From: Flavobacteriales bacterium
GTDB lineage: Bacteria > Bacteroidota > Bacteroidia > Flavobacteriales_F > PHOS-HE28
Length of the DNA stretch: 64,000 bases
Assembly: GCA_016702645.1 (NCBI GenBank)
Contig: JADJDP010000002.1
Location: 248,001 to 312,000, forward strand
Direction of reading: 5' to 3'
Notes under the pieces: generated by a model
Told to the model about the DNA's origin: nothing
What the model saw: only the letters and a program-made list of their open reading frames with translations
Databases searched by the model: none
Translations under genes and position numbers: made by a program
Shown here: piece by piece, positions 27,829-37,000 of the stretch
How positions within the stretch are numbered: position 1 is the first letter of the stretch
How the letters are laid out: the number at the start of each line of letters is the position of its first letter

Positions 27829-30261
27829 ATGCAGTATCGCGGAGCGATCGTCGCCCTTCTCATCACTGGTTGTCTTCATACAAACGCACAGAACGCCGTG
27901 CTGCAGGGCAAAGTGACCGATGCTACCGATGGCACTTCCATCCCCGGCGTGAACGTGATGGTGGGGCATGGAAAAGGAGCCGTTACGGACATGGACGGGG
28001 CGTACCGCATGGAACTCGCGCCGGGCGAGCATCGGATCACCTTCAGCTTCGTGGGCTTCGCCACGCGCGTGGAAGCAGTGACGCTGAACGCGGGAGAGCC
28101 GCATACGCTGAACGTCAAGTTGGCCATGGCGACGTCGCAGTTGGACATGCTCGTGGTATCCGCCGGTCGGTTCGAACAACGTGTTGGTGAAGTGACCCAG
28201 TCCATGAGCGTGCTGCGACCCGATCTGATCCAGAACAAGAACATCATTTCCATGAGCGATGCCTTGGACCAGGTGCCGGGTGTGGTGATCGTGGATGAGG
28301 AACCGCAGATCCGAGCGGGCAGTGGTTTCAGCTACGGCGCAGGCAGTCGTGTACAAGTGTTGGTGGACGACATCCCCATCCTCAGTGGCGACATCGGCCG
28401 TCCGAACTGGACCTTCCTGCCGCTGGAGAACCTGGAGCAAGTGGAGGTGATCAAAGGTGCTTCCTCCGTACTCTATGGAAGTGCAGCCTTGAGTGGAGTG
28501 ATCAATGTGCGCACCGCGTATCCGCGCAACGAGCCGCGCACCCGTGTTACCGTTTTCGGTGGTGTTTACGACACACCGGGCCATGCGCCAGCGAAGTGGT
28601 GGGACGCGAACAACCCAGGCATGGCGGGTGCGAGCTTCTTCCACTCGCAGAAGTTCGGGCAGCTGGACATGGTCATCGGCGGCAATGGCTTCACGGACTA
28701 CGGCTACATAGGTCCCGAGCCGATCCCGGCCGACAGTATCGCAACCGACCCATACCGCACCGGCCCTGGGGGCTATGAACACCGGGCACGGGTCAACACC
28801 AGCTTGCGTTGGCGCAACAAGAAGATCGCCGGCCTGAACTATGGTGTGAACGCCAACGTGATGAAGGGCAAGAGCACGAGCGTCTTCATCTGGAGCGATA
28901 CCGACCGGGGGCTCTTCCGCCCGAAGGAGGGAACGGTGACCCGCACCTTGGGCACGCAGTATTACATCGACCCGTTCGTGAACTACTTCAGTGAGGCCGG
29001 TACGCGCCACAGTCTTCGTACCCGCTATCACCGGCAGATCTTCGACAACGATAACGGGCAGGGCAACAGCAACAACACACTGCACGCCGAATACCAGGTG
29101 CAGCAGAAGGTGAACTTCTTCGGTGAGATGGTGCTAACGGGAGGATTGCTCATGCGCGATGTGCGGAGCACTGCCGAATTGTACAACGGTGACGTGGACG
29201 GCGATGGTGTGAACGACGCCATGAACACCGCCGCTTACCTGCAAGTGGACAAGAAGCTCCTCGCCGACAAGCTCGCGTTGAGCGCAGGGGTGCGCTACGA
29301 ACAGTTCAACGTGAACGACGACGTGGCAGGGCAACCCGTCTTTCGCGCAGGTGCCACCTACAAGGTGATGCGTGCAACCTACCTCCGTGGTAGCTACGGT
29401 CAGGGCTTTCGATACCCCACCATCGGTGAGCGTTTCATCAACACCAACGTGGGCCTGTTGCGCGTGTTCCCCAATTCCGAGCTGCGTCCGGAGCAGAGCT
29501 GGAACGTCGAAGCAGGTATCAAGCAGGGCTTCAAGATCGGCGGCTTCATGGGCTACTTCGATGCGGTGGTATTCCAGCAGGAGTACAAGGACTACGTGGA
29601 GTTCACCTTCGGGCAGTGGGAGCAATGGTCGCTCTTCGATCCGCTGGCGAACTTCTACGGACTGGGCTTCAAGAGCGTGAATACAGGTGGTGCGCGGGTT
29701 TCGGGCTATGAGCTGGAGATGGCAGGCAAAGGCAACATCGGAAGGGTGGGGATCACCGCCTTGATCGGATGGACCGCGACCACACCCATCAGTACCACAC
29801 CGGACGAGGTCTATGCCGAGCCCGTGCCGGGCCCGATCATCCCGGGGCAGACCGAACCGTACAACATCATTCCCGCCTCCACCTACACGAACACCAGCTT
29901 CGATCCAACGGACAACATCCTCAAGTTCCGCGTGAGGAACACCTTCCGCAGCGATATCCAATTCGACTACAAAAAGGTGTTCGCCGGCTTCAGCGTTCGT
30001 TACAACAGCCATGTGCAGAACATCGACAAGGCCTTCGTGGACCTGGACGATGACGGCACCCTGGTGACCGGTGTGCGCGAGTGGATGGAAACCCATCAGA
30101 GCGGAACCACCTTGCTCGATCTGCGTGCAGGCGTCAACTTGAACACGAGCGTTCGCGTGGCCTGCATCGTGAACAACGTGAGCAATGAAGTGTATTCGCT
30201 GCGCCCGCTTTCCATTGAAGCGCCGCGCACGTTCCAAGTGCAGTTGAGCACCAGTTTGTGA
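27829..30261 (+). CDS. TonB-dependent receptor with carboxypeptidase-regulatory-like domain
   Basis: 810-aa outer-membrane receptor. Residues 1-20 are a signal peptide. Residues about 22-105 are a CarboxypepD_reg-like domain (LQGKVTDATDGTSIPGVNVM, DMDGAYRMEL, ITFSFVGFATR). Then comes the plug (SMSDALDQVPGVVI, VLVDDIPILSGD, VEVIKGASSVLYGSAALSGV) and a 22-strand-type barrel with RGSYGQGFRYPTIGERFINT and ELRPEQSWNVEAGIKQGF, ending FQVQLSTSL. Likely imports a siderophore, cobalamin or oligosaccharide; the substrate cannot be told. No adjacent SusD, so it is not an obvious PUL. The stop overlaps the next ATG by one base (TGATG). Confidence 0.92.
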   Translation: MQYRGAIVALLITGCLHTNAQNAVLQGKVTDATDGTSIPGVNVMVGHGKGAVTDMDGAYRMELAPGEHRITFSFVGFATRVEAVTLNAGEPHTLNVKLAMATSQLDMLVVSAGRFEQRVGEVTQSMSVLRPDLIQNKNIISMSDALDQVPGVVIVDEEPQIRAGSGFSYGAGSRVQVLVDDIPILSGDIGRPNWTFLPLENLEQVEVIKGASSVLYGSAALSGVINVRTAYPRNEPRTRVTVFGGVYDTPGHAPAKWWDANNPGMAGASFFHSQKFGQLDMVIGGNGFTDYGYIGPEPIPADSIATDPYRTGPGGYEHRARVNTSLRWRNKKIAGLNYGVNANVMKGKSTSVFIWSDTDRGLFRPKEGTVTRTLGTQYYIDPFVNYFSEAGTRHSLRTRYHRQIFDNDNGQGNSNNTLHAEYQVQQKVNFFGEMVLTGGLLMRDVRSTAELYNGDVDGDGVNDAMNTAAYLQVDKKLLADKLALSAGVRYEQFNVNDDVAGQPVFRAGATYKVMRATYLRGSYGQGFRYPTIGERFINTNVGLLRVFPNSELRPEQSWNVEAGIKQGFKIGGFMGYFDAVVFQQEYKDYVEFTFGQWEQWSLFDPLANFYGLGFKSVNTGGARVSGYELEMAGKGNIGRVGITALIGWTATTPISTTPDEVYAEPVPGPIIPGQTEPYNIIPASTYTNTSFDPTDNILKFRVRNTFRSDIQFDYKKVFAGFSVRYNSHVQNIDKAFVDLDDDGTLVTGVREWMETHQSGTTLLDLRAGVNLNTSVRVACIVNNVSNEVYSLRPLSIEAPRTFQVQLSTSL

Positions 30262-32119
30262 TGGGTCCCGCGCGCAAGCGCATTTCGCTCACGCTCGTCA
30301 CCACGCTCTCGCTGTGGTGCGTGCTCGCTTTCGGTTTGCTGAGATCGCCACCGCAGAACATCCTCAGTTGGGACACCTTCGGCTACCACCTCTACCTGCC
30401 CGCCACGCTCATCCACCATGATCCCGGATTGCATGATCCCATCTGGGTGAAGGACGCGGTGGCCACGTACAACAGTTCCGGGTCGCTCTACCAGATAAGC
30501 AAGTTGCCCGATGATGATCGCTGGGTGATGAAGTATCCGGTGGGCCTTGCGATGTTGTGGTCGCCCTTCTTCGTTGCCGGGCATTTTGCCGCAGGAATGT
30601 GCGGTGCACCACAGGATGGTTTTTCGCCACCCTATCAATGGGCGCTGATCATCGGGTCGCTGTTGTACATGCTCGTCGGGCTGCTCGTGTTACGCAAGGT
30701 GCTGCGCGCTTTTTTCACAGAGGCGGTGACCGCCGCTACGCTTGCCCTTGTCGTGGCCGGCACCAATTACTTCCATCAAGCCATCCAGGGCACTGGTATG
30801 CCGCATGTGTTCCTGTTCACGCTCGGAGCGGGCGTGTTGTGGCAGAGCATCCAATGGCATCGGTCCGGTCGTCGTCGCCATGCATTGATCACCGGCGCTT
30901 TGCTCGGCCTGCTCGTTGTCTCTCGCCCTTCGGAGATCGTGTGGGTCTTCATCCCATTGCTGATCGGCTTGCCGGAAGCCGGTTCCGGGCGCCAGCACGT
31001 GCGAACACTTTGGTCCAGGCGGAAGCACTTGGTCCTGATGGCGGCCACCGCAGCGCTCGTGTGCTTGCCGCAGCTGATCTATTGGAAGTGGATGACCGGT
31101 CAGTGGCTCTACATGAGCTACAACAACCCCGGCGAAGGATTCGAGTTCTTGCATCCGTATGTGGGGGAGGTGCTCTTCAGTTTCCGCAAGGGCTGGTACA
31201 TCTACACACCGCTCATGCTCGTGGCCACGCTCGGGATCTTCCTGGTGCGTCGCTACGCGGTGGGAATGCGCTGGTCGGTCATCGCCTTCTTCGTCATCAA
31301 CCTATACGTGGTGAGCAGTTGGTCGTGCTGGTGGTACGCCGACAGTTTCAGCCAGCGGGCGCTCGTGCAGAGCTATCCGCTCATGGCCCTGCCACTTGGC
31401 GCAGCGTTGTGCTGGTTGAAGGAGCAGCGCGTGCATTGGATGATCCCCGGAGTTGTTGTGCTGCTCCTGCTCACGGGGTTCAACCTCTTCCAAACACATC
31501 AGAGCAACCATGGCCTCATACACACTTCGCGCATGACATGGCCTGCTTACAAGGCCGTCTTCGGCACCATGACCGCGCCTGCGAACTTCAACGAACTGCT
31601 TTCGGTGGAGCGCTCGTACACCGGCGAAGAGGGGAGTCCCGACCTATCGCGCTACAAGCGCCGGAAGCTGGTTGCCATGCACTTTGACATGGTTGCAGAT
31701 GGCTCGGATCCCGGCGTGCGTGATACGAGCGCCTTCGCTGGGGGTGGAGCTTTTCTCTTGCAGCAAGGCCGTGATTTTTCCCCTGGCTGGCGGACCACGT
31801 GGGAGGAGCTAACGCATTGTCACCATGTGTGGCTGGAAGTGAGTTGTCGCGTTCAGCGTCCCTGGATGGTTCCACGCCGCTGCTCACGCTCGTCACCACC
31901 TTCGAGCACAACGGCCACAGTTATGCGTACGCCACACGCGATGCCAAGCTGGACGAGGTTGCTCCCGGCGAGTGGCAGCGTTTGTCCTTGTGGCACCTGA
32001 GCCCTGAAGTGCGACGACCTACCGACCCGGTGATCGCCTACTGCTGGCTCCGCGATACCTTGCCCGTTCTGGTGGACGAGATGGAAGTGGTGCTCTACGA
32101 ACCGAAGGTGGAACCATGA
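30261..32119 (+). CDS. polytopic membrane protein, GT-C glycosyltransferase-like, frameshifted
   Basis: About 619 residues with ten or more hydrophobic helices. An N-terminal loop carries LSWDTFGYHLYLPA, similar to the acidic first periplasmic loop of dolichyl/undecaprenyl-phosphate-dependent GT-C enzymes, and a WSCWWYADSFSQRALVQSYP loop follows later. The soluble C-terminal beta domain is split: the main frame degenerates after about 31850 and the remainder (DGSTPLLTLVTTFEHNGHS ... to TGA at 32117-32119) is in the next frame, so one base is probably missing. It is coupled to kdsB (ATGA overlap), suggesting a role in lipopolysaccharide or other glycan assembly. Substrate unknown. Confidence 0.65.
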
Positions 32120-32871
32120 ACGAATTGCGCATCCTCGGTGTGATCCCCGCACGCTTTGCGAGCACGCGGTTGCCCGGTAAGCCGCTCTTGGACATCGGCG
32201 GCAAGAGCATGGTGCAACGTGTCGTAGAACAAGCTCAGAAGACATCGGCCTTGCACGCAGTGGTGGTCGCGACGGATGATGCGCGTGTCGTGGAACACGT
32301 GAAAAGTTTCAGCGGTGACGTGGTGATGACCTCCTCCCATCATCCGAGCGGAACGGATCGCTGCTACGAAGCGCTCACGCTCGTGGGTCGTGACCGGTTC
32401 GATGCAGTGGTGAACATCCAGGGCGACGAGCCCTTCGTTGTTCCGGAACAGATCGATCAATTGTGTGCTGCGTTGCGTGTATCGGGTGGCATTGCCACGC
32501 TCGCGCAAGTGGTCACCGACGATCGCGACCTCGATGATCCCGGCGAAGTGCACATCACGACCGCCGTTAACCTGGACGCGCTCTATTTCAGCCGGGCGGC
32601 CGTTCCCTTCCTCCGCGATGGAGGTTCCGGACCGCGGCATGCGCGGTTCCGCTACCTAAAGCATGTCGGCCTGTACGGCTATCGCGCGGACGTATTGCAG
32701 CGGATAGTGGCCCTGCCCCCTTCCGCCTTGGAGAAGGCCGAATCACTGGAGCAATTGCGCTGGGTGGAGAACGGCTTCAAGGTGCGCATCGGCCTCACGG
32801 AGCACCCTTCTTTCTGCGTGGATACCCCCGCCGATCTGGAAGAGGCGCGTCGCCGGGTAGCGGTACCCTAA
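32116..32871 (+). CDS. kdsB: 3-deoxy-manno-octulosonate cytidylyltransferase (CMP-KDO synthetase)
   Basis: 251-aa enzyme activating KDO with CTP for lipid A-core synthesis. The N-terminus has ILGVIPARFASTRLPGKPL (nucleotide-binding loop), then VVVATDD, HPSGTDR, VVNIQGDEPF (metal-binding Asp), HVGLYGYR and a SLEQLRWVENG motif, all family hallmarks. The reading is complete. The presence of KDO activation confirms a Gram-negative envelope with LPS. Confidence 0.95.
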   Translation: MNELRILGVIPARFASTRLPGKPLLDIGGKSMVQRVVEQAQKTSALHAVVVATDDARVVEHVKSFSGDVVMTSSHHPSGTDRCYEALTLVGRDRFDAVVNIQGDEPFVVPEQIDQLCAALRVSGGIATLAQVVTDDRDLDDPGEVHITTAVNLDALYFSRAAVPFLRDGGSGPRHARFRYLKHVGLYGYRADVLQRIVALPPSALEKAESLEQLRWVENGFKVRIGLTEHPSFCVDTPADLEEARRRVAVP

Positions 32872-32876
32872 ATTGG
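32869..32876 (+). promoter_or_regulatory. weak -7-like box for the SPOR protein gene
   Basis: TAAATTGG overlaps the kdsB stop and lies 11 nt before the ATG at 32888. One mismatch to consensus. Confidence 0.3.
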
Positions 32877-32887
32877 TCGCCGTTCCC

Positions 32888-33935
32888 ATGGGTATCGAGC
32901 GCGACCTGCACGACCTTCTCTTCTGCCACGATTGTGTGATCGTGCCGCAATGGGGTGGGTTCCTCACGCACTACCGCAGCGCGGTTGGATGAGGCCCGCA
33001 GGCTGGTCCATCCCCCTGCCAAGGACTTGAGCTTCAACCGACATCTTGTACGCAACGATGGCTTGCTGGCCGATCATCTCGCCAAGCGCGAGGGCATCGG
33101 TTTCGATACCGCTACGGCGCGCATCGATGCCGAAGTGGCTGGCTGGCGCGAAACGCTCGATCGCAGTGGTCGCTTGGAGTTGCAGCACATCGGCATCTTC
33201 TTCCGCGATGCGGAGCACAACCTCCAGTTCGACCCGGACAAGCGGGCCAATTATCTCAAGGACGCTTTCGGTCTACGACCGCTCACGGCCGTACCTGTCG
33301 AACGCGCGCAACCCGCCCCGGTTGTGCGCACACTGGAGCCACGGCCGGAAGTGGTGAGCGAGACGCGCCGTGCTCCCATTTACTGGGCAGCGGCTGCGGT
33401 AGCCGCTGTGCTCTTCGGGGCCGCTGCTTTCTGGGCCTATCGCATGGGTGGCAAGGACAGTGCGCAGTGGAGCGGTATCGCCTTGTTCGAGGATCGCCCG
33501 TCATCACGTTATGTTGCGCCTACCGAAGCTTCCGTCATCCCGGTGATCGGTACAACACCGTTCATCCTGCCCGATACCACCGGCATTCGCACCTTGCCGC
33601 TCACACCCAACGACAGCGTTACCCTTACCGTTGACCTGGGTGCAACTGGAACCACCATTGCCATCGCCGATACCACGGCGGTTGCGGTCCGCCCCACTGC
33701 ACTGGCTGCGGTAACTGGCCGCTACCATGTGGTCGGCGGTTGTTTTGCCCAGCCGGAGAACGCTGATAAATTGCTTGTCGAGTTGCTCGCGAAAGGGTTC
33801 CCTGCCCGTCGATTGCCCAAGCGGGGCCAGTTGCATCCGGTGGTTTATGGCAGCTTTTCCACCCGTTCAGAGGCACTCGAAAACATGGCTTCCATCCGCC
33901 GCGATGCGGGTGCAGCGTGGTTGCTCGTGCGTTGA
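32888..33935 (+). CDS. HU-CCDC81 / SPOR domain membrane protein, frameshifted
   Basis: About 349 residues. The N-terminus starts GIERDLHDLLFCHDCVIVPQ and continues (after a +1 shift near 32975) with RLDEARRLVHPPAKDLSFNR, which matches the bacterial HU-CCDC81 double domain. A single transmembrane helix is at about 165-188 of the joined protein (IYWAAAAVAAVLFGAAAFW), and a C-terminal SPOR domain follows (YHVVGGCFAQPENADKLLVE, VVYGSFSTRSEAL). SPOR domains bind denuded septal peptidoglycan, so a role in division or envelope patterning is likely. Frame repair: deleting the A in CGCAGCGCGG gives HYRARLDE. Confidence 0.75.
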
Positions 33936-33951
33936 TCCTTTGCCACTGGGT

Positions 33952-33959
33952 TACCTTTG
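33952..33959 (+). promoter_or_regulatory. putative -7 box for the STAS-like gene
   Basis: TACCTTTG is an exact consensus match, 13 nt before the ATG at 33973. A TTG lies 17 nt upstream of it. Confidence 0.55.
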
Positions 33960-33972
33960 TTCCTAGAAGATC

Positions 33973-34374
33973 ATGGTGACGATGCATGCAGTGGAGTTGG
34001 AGGCCTGTACGGTGACCTTCCTGGATGGGGATATCGTGCATACGCACTTCCGTGATAACCACCTCGTGAGCCCGGAGGATGTGCAACTGATGTTCGATGC
34101 GATCCGTACCGAACGAGGTTCACGCAAGGCTCTGCTCATGGTGAGCGTGGGCGACAACACAACGATGAGCAACGAGGCGCGCGCCTATGCTTCTTCGCCC
34201 GAGTCTTCGAACTACATAGCCGCGGATGCCATCGTCGTGCGCGATTTCGGCCACCAGCTCGCCGCCAATGTCTTCGTGCGGCACCATAAGCCGGAGCGTC
34301 CCATTCGCATGTTCCCCGATCGCGAGACCGCGATGGCCTGGCTGAACGAACAACGCAACATCCTCCTCACCTGA
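33973..34374 (+). CDS. small STAS/SpoIIAA-like fold protein (hypothetical)
   Basis: 133 aa, cytosolic, no signal peptide. It alternates beta-strand and helix segments (CTVTFLDGDIVHTHFRD, VQLMFDAIRTERGSRKALLM, AADAIVVRDFGHQLAANVFV) and ends with PIRMFPDRETAMAWLNEQ. That ending is typical of STAS-like/SpoIIAA-like proteins of about 130 aa found in Bacteroidota. Function unknown; a signalling or partner-binding role is only inference. Confidence 0.6.
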   Translation: MVTMHAVELEACTVTFLDGDIVHTHFRDNHLVSPEDVQLMFDAIRTERGSRKALLMVSVGDNTTMSNEARAYASSPESSNYIAADAIVVRDFGHQLAANVFVRHHKPERPIRMFPDRETAMAWLNEQRNILLT

Positions 34375-34376
34375 TC

Positions 34377-35024
34377 GTGTTGAAGCACATTCCCCTCCCC
34401 GTCGTGCTCATGGCATGGCTGGCTCCTGGTGCAATTGCCCGGATCGTTGCAACGCCCGCTGAAAAGACCATCCGCACGGCCAAGGCCGAGGTGGTCAGCT
34501 TCGCCGTTGCACCCAAGGGCGATCGCTTGCTCGTGGGTTTGAACAAGGGCGCGGAACTGATCGATCTGGAAACGGGAAAGAAGCTCTTCGCGTTCCCGTA
34601 CCATGAGGATGGTGGTACAACGGTGTACCACGTCGCTTTCAACGACAACGGGGAGTTCGCCGTGCTCATCGGCCACAGTGGAAAGCGGGTGGTGTGGAGC
34701 CTGAAGACCGGAAAACCCGAACCATCGCTCATTCAGCATCGCTGGGTCCCCGATCCGCGCGCGGTGAAGGCCATGGGACTGGACATGTCGAACTCGACCT
34801 TCGACCGATACTACCAGCAGGACGAGCTGAAACACGGCGATCATATCGTGCGCAGCGTGAAGCATGGAACAGTGGAAGTGCTGGACGCTGAAGGCAAGGT
34901 GATTCAGAAGTTGGAGCACCCCGAGAACAAGGACCAGCACCATCTGGCTCCGTTGCTGTTGTGGGAGCAATGGCTGCTCGTGGGCACGGACGATGGTCGC
35001 GTGCTCTTCTACACGGTGCGCTGA
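34377..35024 (+). CDS. exported WD40-like protein (hypothetical)
   Basis: 215 aa with a GTG start at 34377, 2 nt after the preceding stop. A hydrophobic N-terminus (HIPLPVVLMAWLAPGAIA) looks like a signal peptide. The rest has two or three propeller-like repeats (VSFAVAPKGDRLLVGL, VAFNDNGEFAVLIGH, LLLWEQWLLVGTDDGRVLFY). This is too few blades for a full propeller, so it may be partial or oligomerise. Overlaps the convergent peroxiredoxin gene by 16 nt. Confidence 0.55.
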   Translation: MLKHIPLPVVLMAWLAPGAIARIVATPAEKTIRTAKAEVVSFAVAPKGDRLLVGLNKGAELIDLETGKKLFAFPYHEDGGTTVYHVAFNDNGEFAVLIGHSGKRVVWSLKTGKPEPSLIQHRWVPDPRAVKAMGLDMSNSTFDRYYQQDELKHGDHIVRSVKHGTVEVLDAEGKVIQKLEHPENKDQHHLAPLLLWEQWLLVGTDDGRVLFYTVR

Positions 35025-35467
35025 GCGTTCAGCGCCTTCAGCGCCTCTTGAACATGCTGTTTCGCGCGTAGCGGATCGTTGATGGAGCCGCGCACACGAC
35101 CCGCCTTGTCGATGATATAGGTCACGCGTCCCGGAAACAGCCCCAATGTGCGGCCCACCTGATATGCCTTGCGTACGGCACCATCGGCATCGGTGAGCAG
35201 TTGGTACGGTAAACGCCAGCGCTGCGTCACTTGTTTGTGCGAGTCCACTGGATCCGCGCTGATACCGATGACCTCGGCTTCCTGTGCGAGCAGTTCCATA
35301 TGGGCATCGCGGAAGGCGCACACCTCAAGCGTGCATACGAGGGTGTTGTCCTTGGGGTAGAAGAAGAGCACGGCATTGCGCTTTCCGCGCAGGTCGCTGA
35401 GCCGCACTGTGGCACCCTCTTGATCGACCAATTCGAAATCCGGAGCCTCCTCGCCGATGTCAAGCAT
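35009..35467 (-). CDS. bcp: peroxiredoxin, BCP/PrxQ type
   Basis: 152-aa thiol peroxidase reducing hydroperoxides. It begins MLDIGEEAPDFELVDQEG, then LFFYPKDNTLVCTLEVCAFRD: the peroxidatic Cys and the resolving Cys five residues later, as in BCP. The family motif TPGCTxEA is altered to NTLVCTLEV, retaining the Cys and Thr. The ATG at 35467 overlaps the end of the HemJ-like gene by 8 nt, implying coupled translation. Confidence 0.9.
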   Translation of the reverse strand: MLDIGEEAPDFELVDQEGATVRLSDLRGKRNAVLFFYPKDNTLVCTLEVCAFRDAHMELLAQEAEVIGISADPVDSHKQVTQRWRLPYQLLTDADGAVRKAYQVGRTLGLFPGRVTYIIDKAGRVRGSINDPLRAKQHVQEALKALNAQRTV

Positions 35468-36023
35468 TGTTGTCGTGCAATTCTCTCTTGCGGGTTGAAG
35501 CGATGGCGTACGCGACCACACCACCGATCACCAGCAGCCCGACCGAGCCCCACACCCAGCCCAAACGATCGCGGAGCAACACCAGGACCACAAGGGCGAA
35601 CAGCAGCAATGTGGCTCCTTGCGCGAAAAGCTGCAACTGCAACGCCGACCAGCTCATTGCACCCTTTTTGAGTTGGCCGTGGATCCCCTGTACGAGGAAG
35701 TGGTAGCCGATGAGCAGCGCTACCACGCCGAGCTTGGCGAGCATGAACGGCTCTTTCAACAGGGCCGGCTGCTGCATCAATAGCCAGAGGCCGAGGAGGA
35801 TCACGGCGACCAACGAAGGCCAGATGAGGTAGTACAAGGCGCGGCGTTCAAGTGAGGTGAACTGCTTGTCGAGGATCCCGCGGTCGGGTTCGAACCTCCC
35901 AAGTGCCGATCGATGGGCGACGAAGAGGCGCACGATGTGGAAGGTGCCCGCGAAGTAGGTCACCATCGCGATCAAATGGAGTGCCTTCAGTAGCGGCCAA
36001 GTGTTCAAAACCTCGGGTTCCAT
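35460..36023 (-). CDS. HemJ/UPF0093-like membrane protein
   Basis: 187 aa with four or five helices. The first contains LLKALHLIAMVTYFAGTFHI, like the HemJ helix carrying the conserved His, then RLFVAHRSA, SLERRALYYLIWPS and LAKLGVVALLIGYHFLVQG. This pattern matches HemJ (protoporphyrinogen IX oxidase, heme synthesis) and related CopD-like proteins. The chosen start ATG 36023 (MEPEVLNTWP) follows a TACCTTG box. It sits upstream of and overlaps bcp; heme and peroxide defence make a plausible pair. Confidence 0.75.
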   Translation of the reverse strand: MEPEVLNTWPLLKALHLIAMVTYFAGTFHIVRLFVAHRSALGRFEPDRGILDKQFTSLERRALYYLIWPSLVAVILLGLWLLMQQPALLKEPFMLAKLGVVALLIGYHFLVQGIHGQLKKGAMSWSALQLQLFAQGATLLLFALVVLVLLRDRLGWVWGSVGLLVIGGVVAYAIASTRKRELHDNNA

Positions 36024-36037
36024 CTTGCTTTCGCGTA

Positions 36038-36044
36038 CAAGGTA
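36038..36044 (-). promoter_or_regulatory. weak -7-like box for hemJ-bcp
   Basis: TACCTTG on the reverse strand, 14 nt before the ATG at 36023. Confidence 0.3.
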
Positions 36045-36109
36045 TGCGCCGTTAGGACGCTGTGGAACCAAGCCCCGGCGAAGTCGCATGGGGCGAGGAT
36101 ACCTTCGCG

Positions 36110-36117
36110 GCCCCTAC
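36110..36117 (+). promoter_or_regulatory. putative -7 box for the thioesterase gene
   Basis: TACCTTCG ends 4 nt before the ATG at 36122, implying a leaderless transcript. Confidence 0.5.
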
Positions 36118-36121
36118 GACC

Positions 36122-36637
36122 ATGAACCATCCTTCACGACCAGTAAGCGCCAGCTACACGGAAACGACCCATCTGGTGCTTCCGAACGATACCAATACGT
36201 TGGACAATCTCTTCGGTGGACGGTTGCTGCAATGGCTCGATATCAATTGTGCCATCAGTGCGCACCGGCATTGCAAACGCGTTGTGGTCACCGTGGCGGT
36301 GAACCACGTGGGCTTCGATCGCCCGATCAAACTGGGCGATTTCGTGACGATCAAGAGCCATGTCAGCCGTGCCTTCGGCACCAGCATGGAAGTGTGGAGC
36401 GATGTGTGGGTGGAGGACCAGCAGACCGGTGAGAAGATCCCTGCCAATAGTGCCATCTACACGTTCGTTGCAGTGGACAATGCCGGGCGTCCGGTGAAGG
36501 TGCCGGAAGCAGTACCCGGTACCGAAGAGGAACAGAAACGATTCGATGGCGCACTGCGTCGTCGCCAGCTGCGATTGATCCTCAGCGGGAAGATGAAGCC
36601 CGGGGAGGCTACCGAACTGAAGGCGCTGTTCGACTGA
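36122..36637 (+). CDS. acyl-CoA thioesterase (hotdog fold, YciA/BFIT-like)
   Basis: 171 aa. TETTHLVLPNDTNTLDNLFG and GGRLLQWLDINCAISAHRHC form the hotdog helix with the Asp in WLD typical of hexameric acyl-CoA hydrolases of the YciA/ACOT family. VNHVGFDRPIKLGDFVTIK and SMEVWSDVW follow. Hydrolyses acyl-CoA to free acid and CoA in the cytosol. The ORF is open upstream but ATG 36122 after the -7 box fits the family. Confidence 0.9.
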   Translation: MNHPSRPVSASYTETTHLVLPNDTNTLDNLFGGRLLQWLDINCAISAHRHCKRVVVTVAVNHVGFDRPIKLGDFVTIKSHVSRAFGTSMEVWSDVWVEDQQTGEKIPANSAIYTFVAVDNAGRPVKVPEAVPGTEEEQKRFDGALRRRQLRLILSGKMKPGEATELKALFD

Positions 36638-37000
36638 TCATAGCCCCTCGTCCAGGCTGAAGCCATCGAAGAGCTCGCCCGTGGCGGTATCGTGCGCACG
36701 CAGCCCCAAGTGGCGCAAAAGCGCACCCACGCAGGCGGCGCTTTGATCGCCGCTGTGAACGTGCGCCACCATGTACCGCACAACGCCGGCCTCTTCGAAA
36801 TGCAACTGGATGCTCAGATCGATATCGTCCCCCTTCACGAAAAGCCAGTCGCTGTCCTGCTCCTCCGCGAACGGAATGGCCTCCTTGATCCGCGCGACCA
36901 GTTCATCGCGATCACCGATGGGCCGTGGTTTGAAGTCCAACGGCACCTCCGCCATGGAACGCACGTCCGGCAGGTCCTGGATGAAGATGTCCCAGCTCAT
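36638..37000 (-). CDS. hypothetical protein, 120 aa
   Basis: Cytosolic, acidic protein starting MSWDIFIQDLPDVRSM, with FKPRPIGDRDELVARIKEA, VRYMVAHVHSGDQSAACVGA and a GELFDGFSLDEGL end. No family can be named with certainty. It overlaps the 3' end of the GT9 gene (ATGA at 37000-36997), so it is likely cotranscribed. It abuts the convergent thioesterase stop without a gap. Confidence 0.6.
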   Translation of the reverse strand: MSWDIFIQDLPDVRSMAEVPLDFKPRPIGDRDELVARIKEAIPFAEEQDSDWLFVKGDDIDLSIQLHFEEAGVVRYMVAHVHSGDQSAACVGALLRHLGLRAHDTATGELFDGFSLDEGL

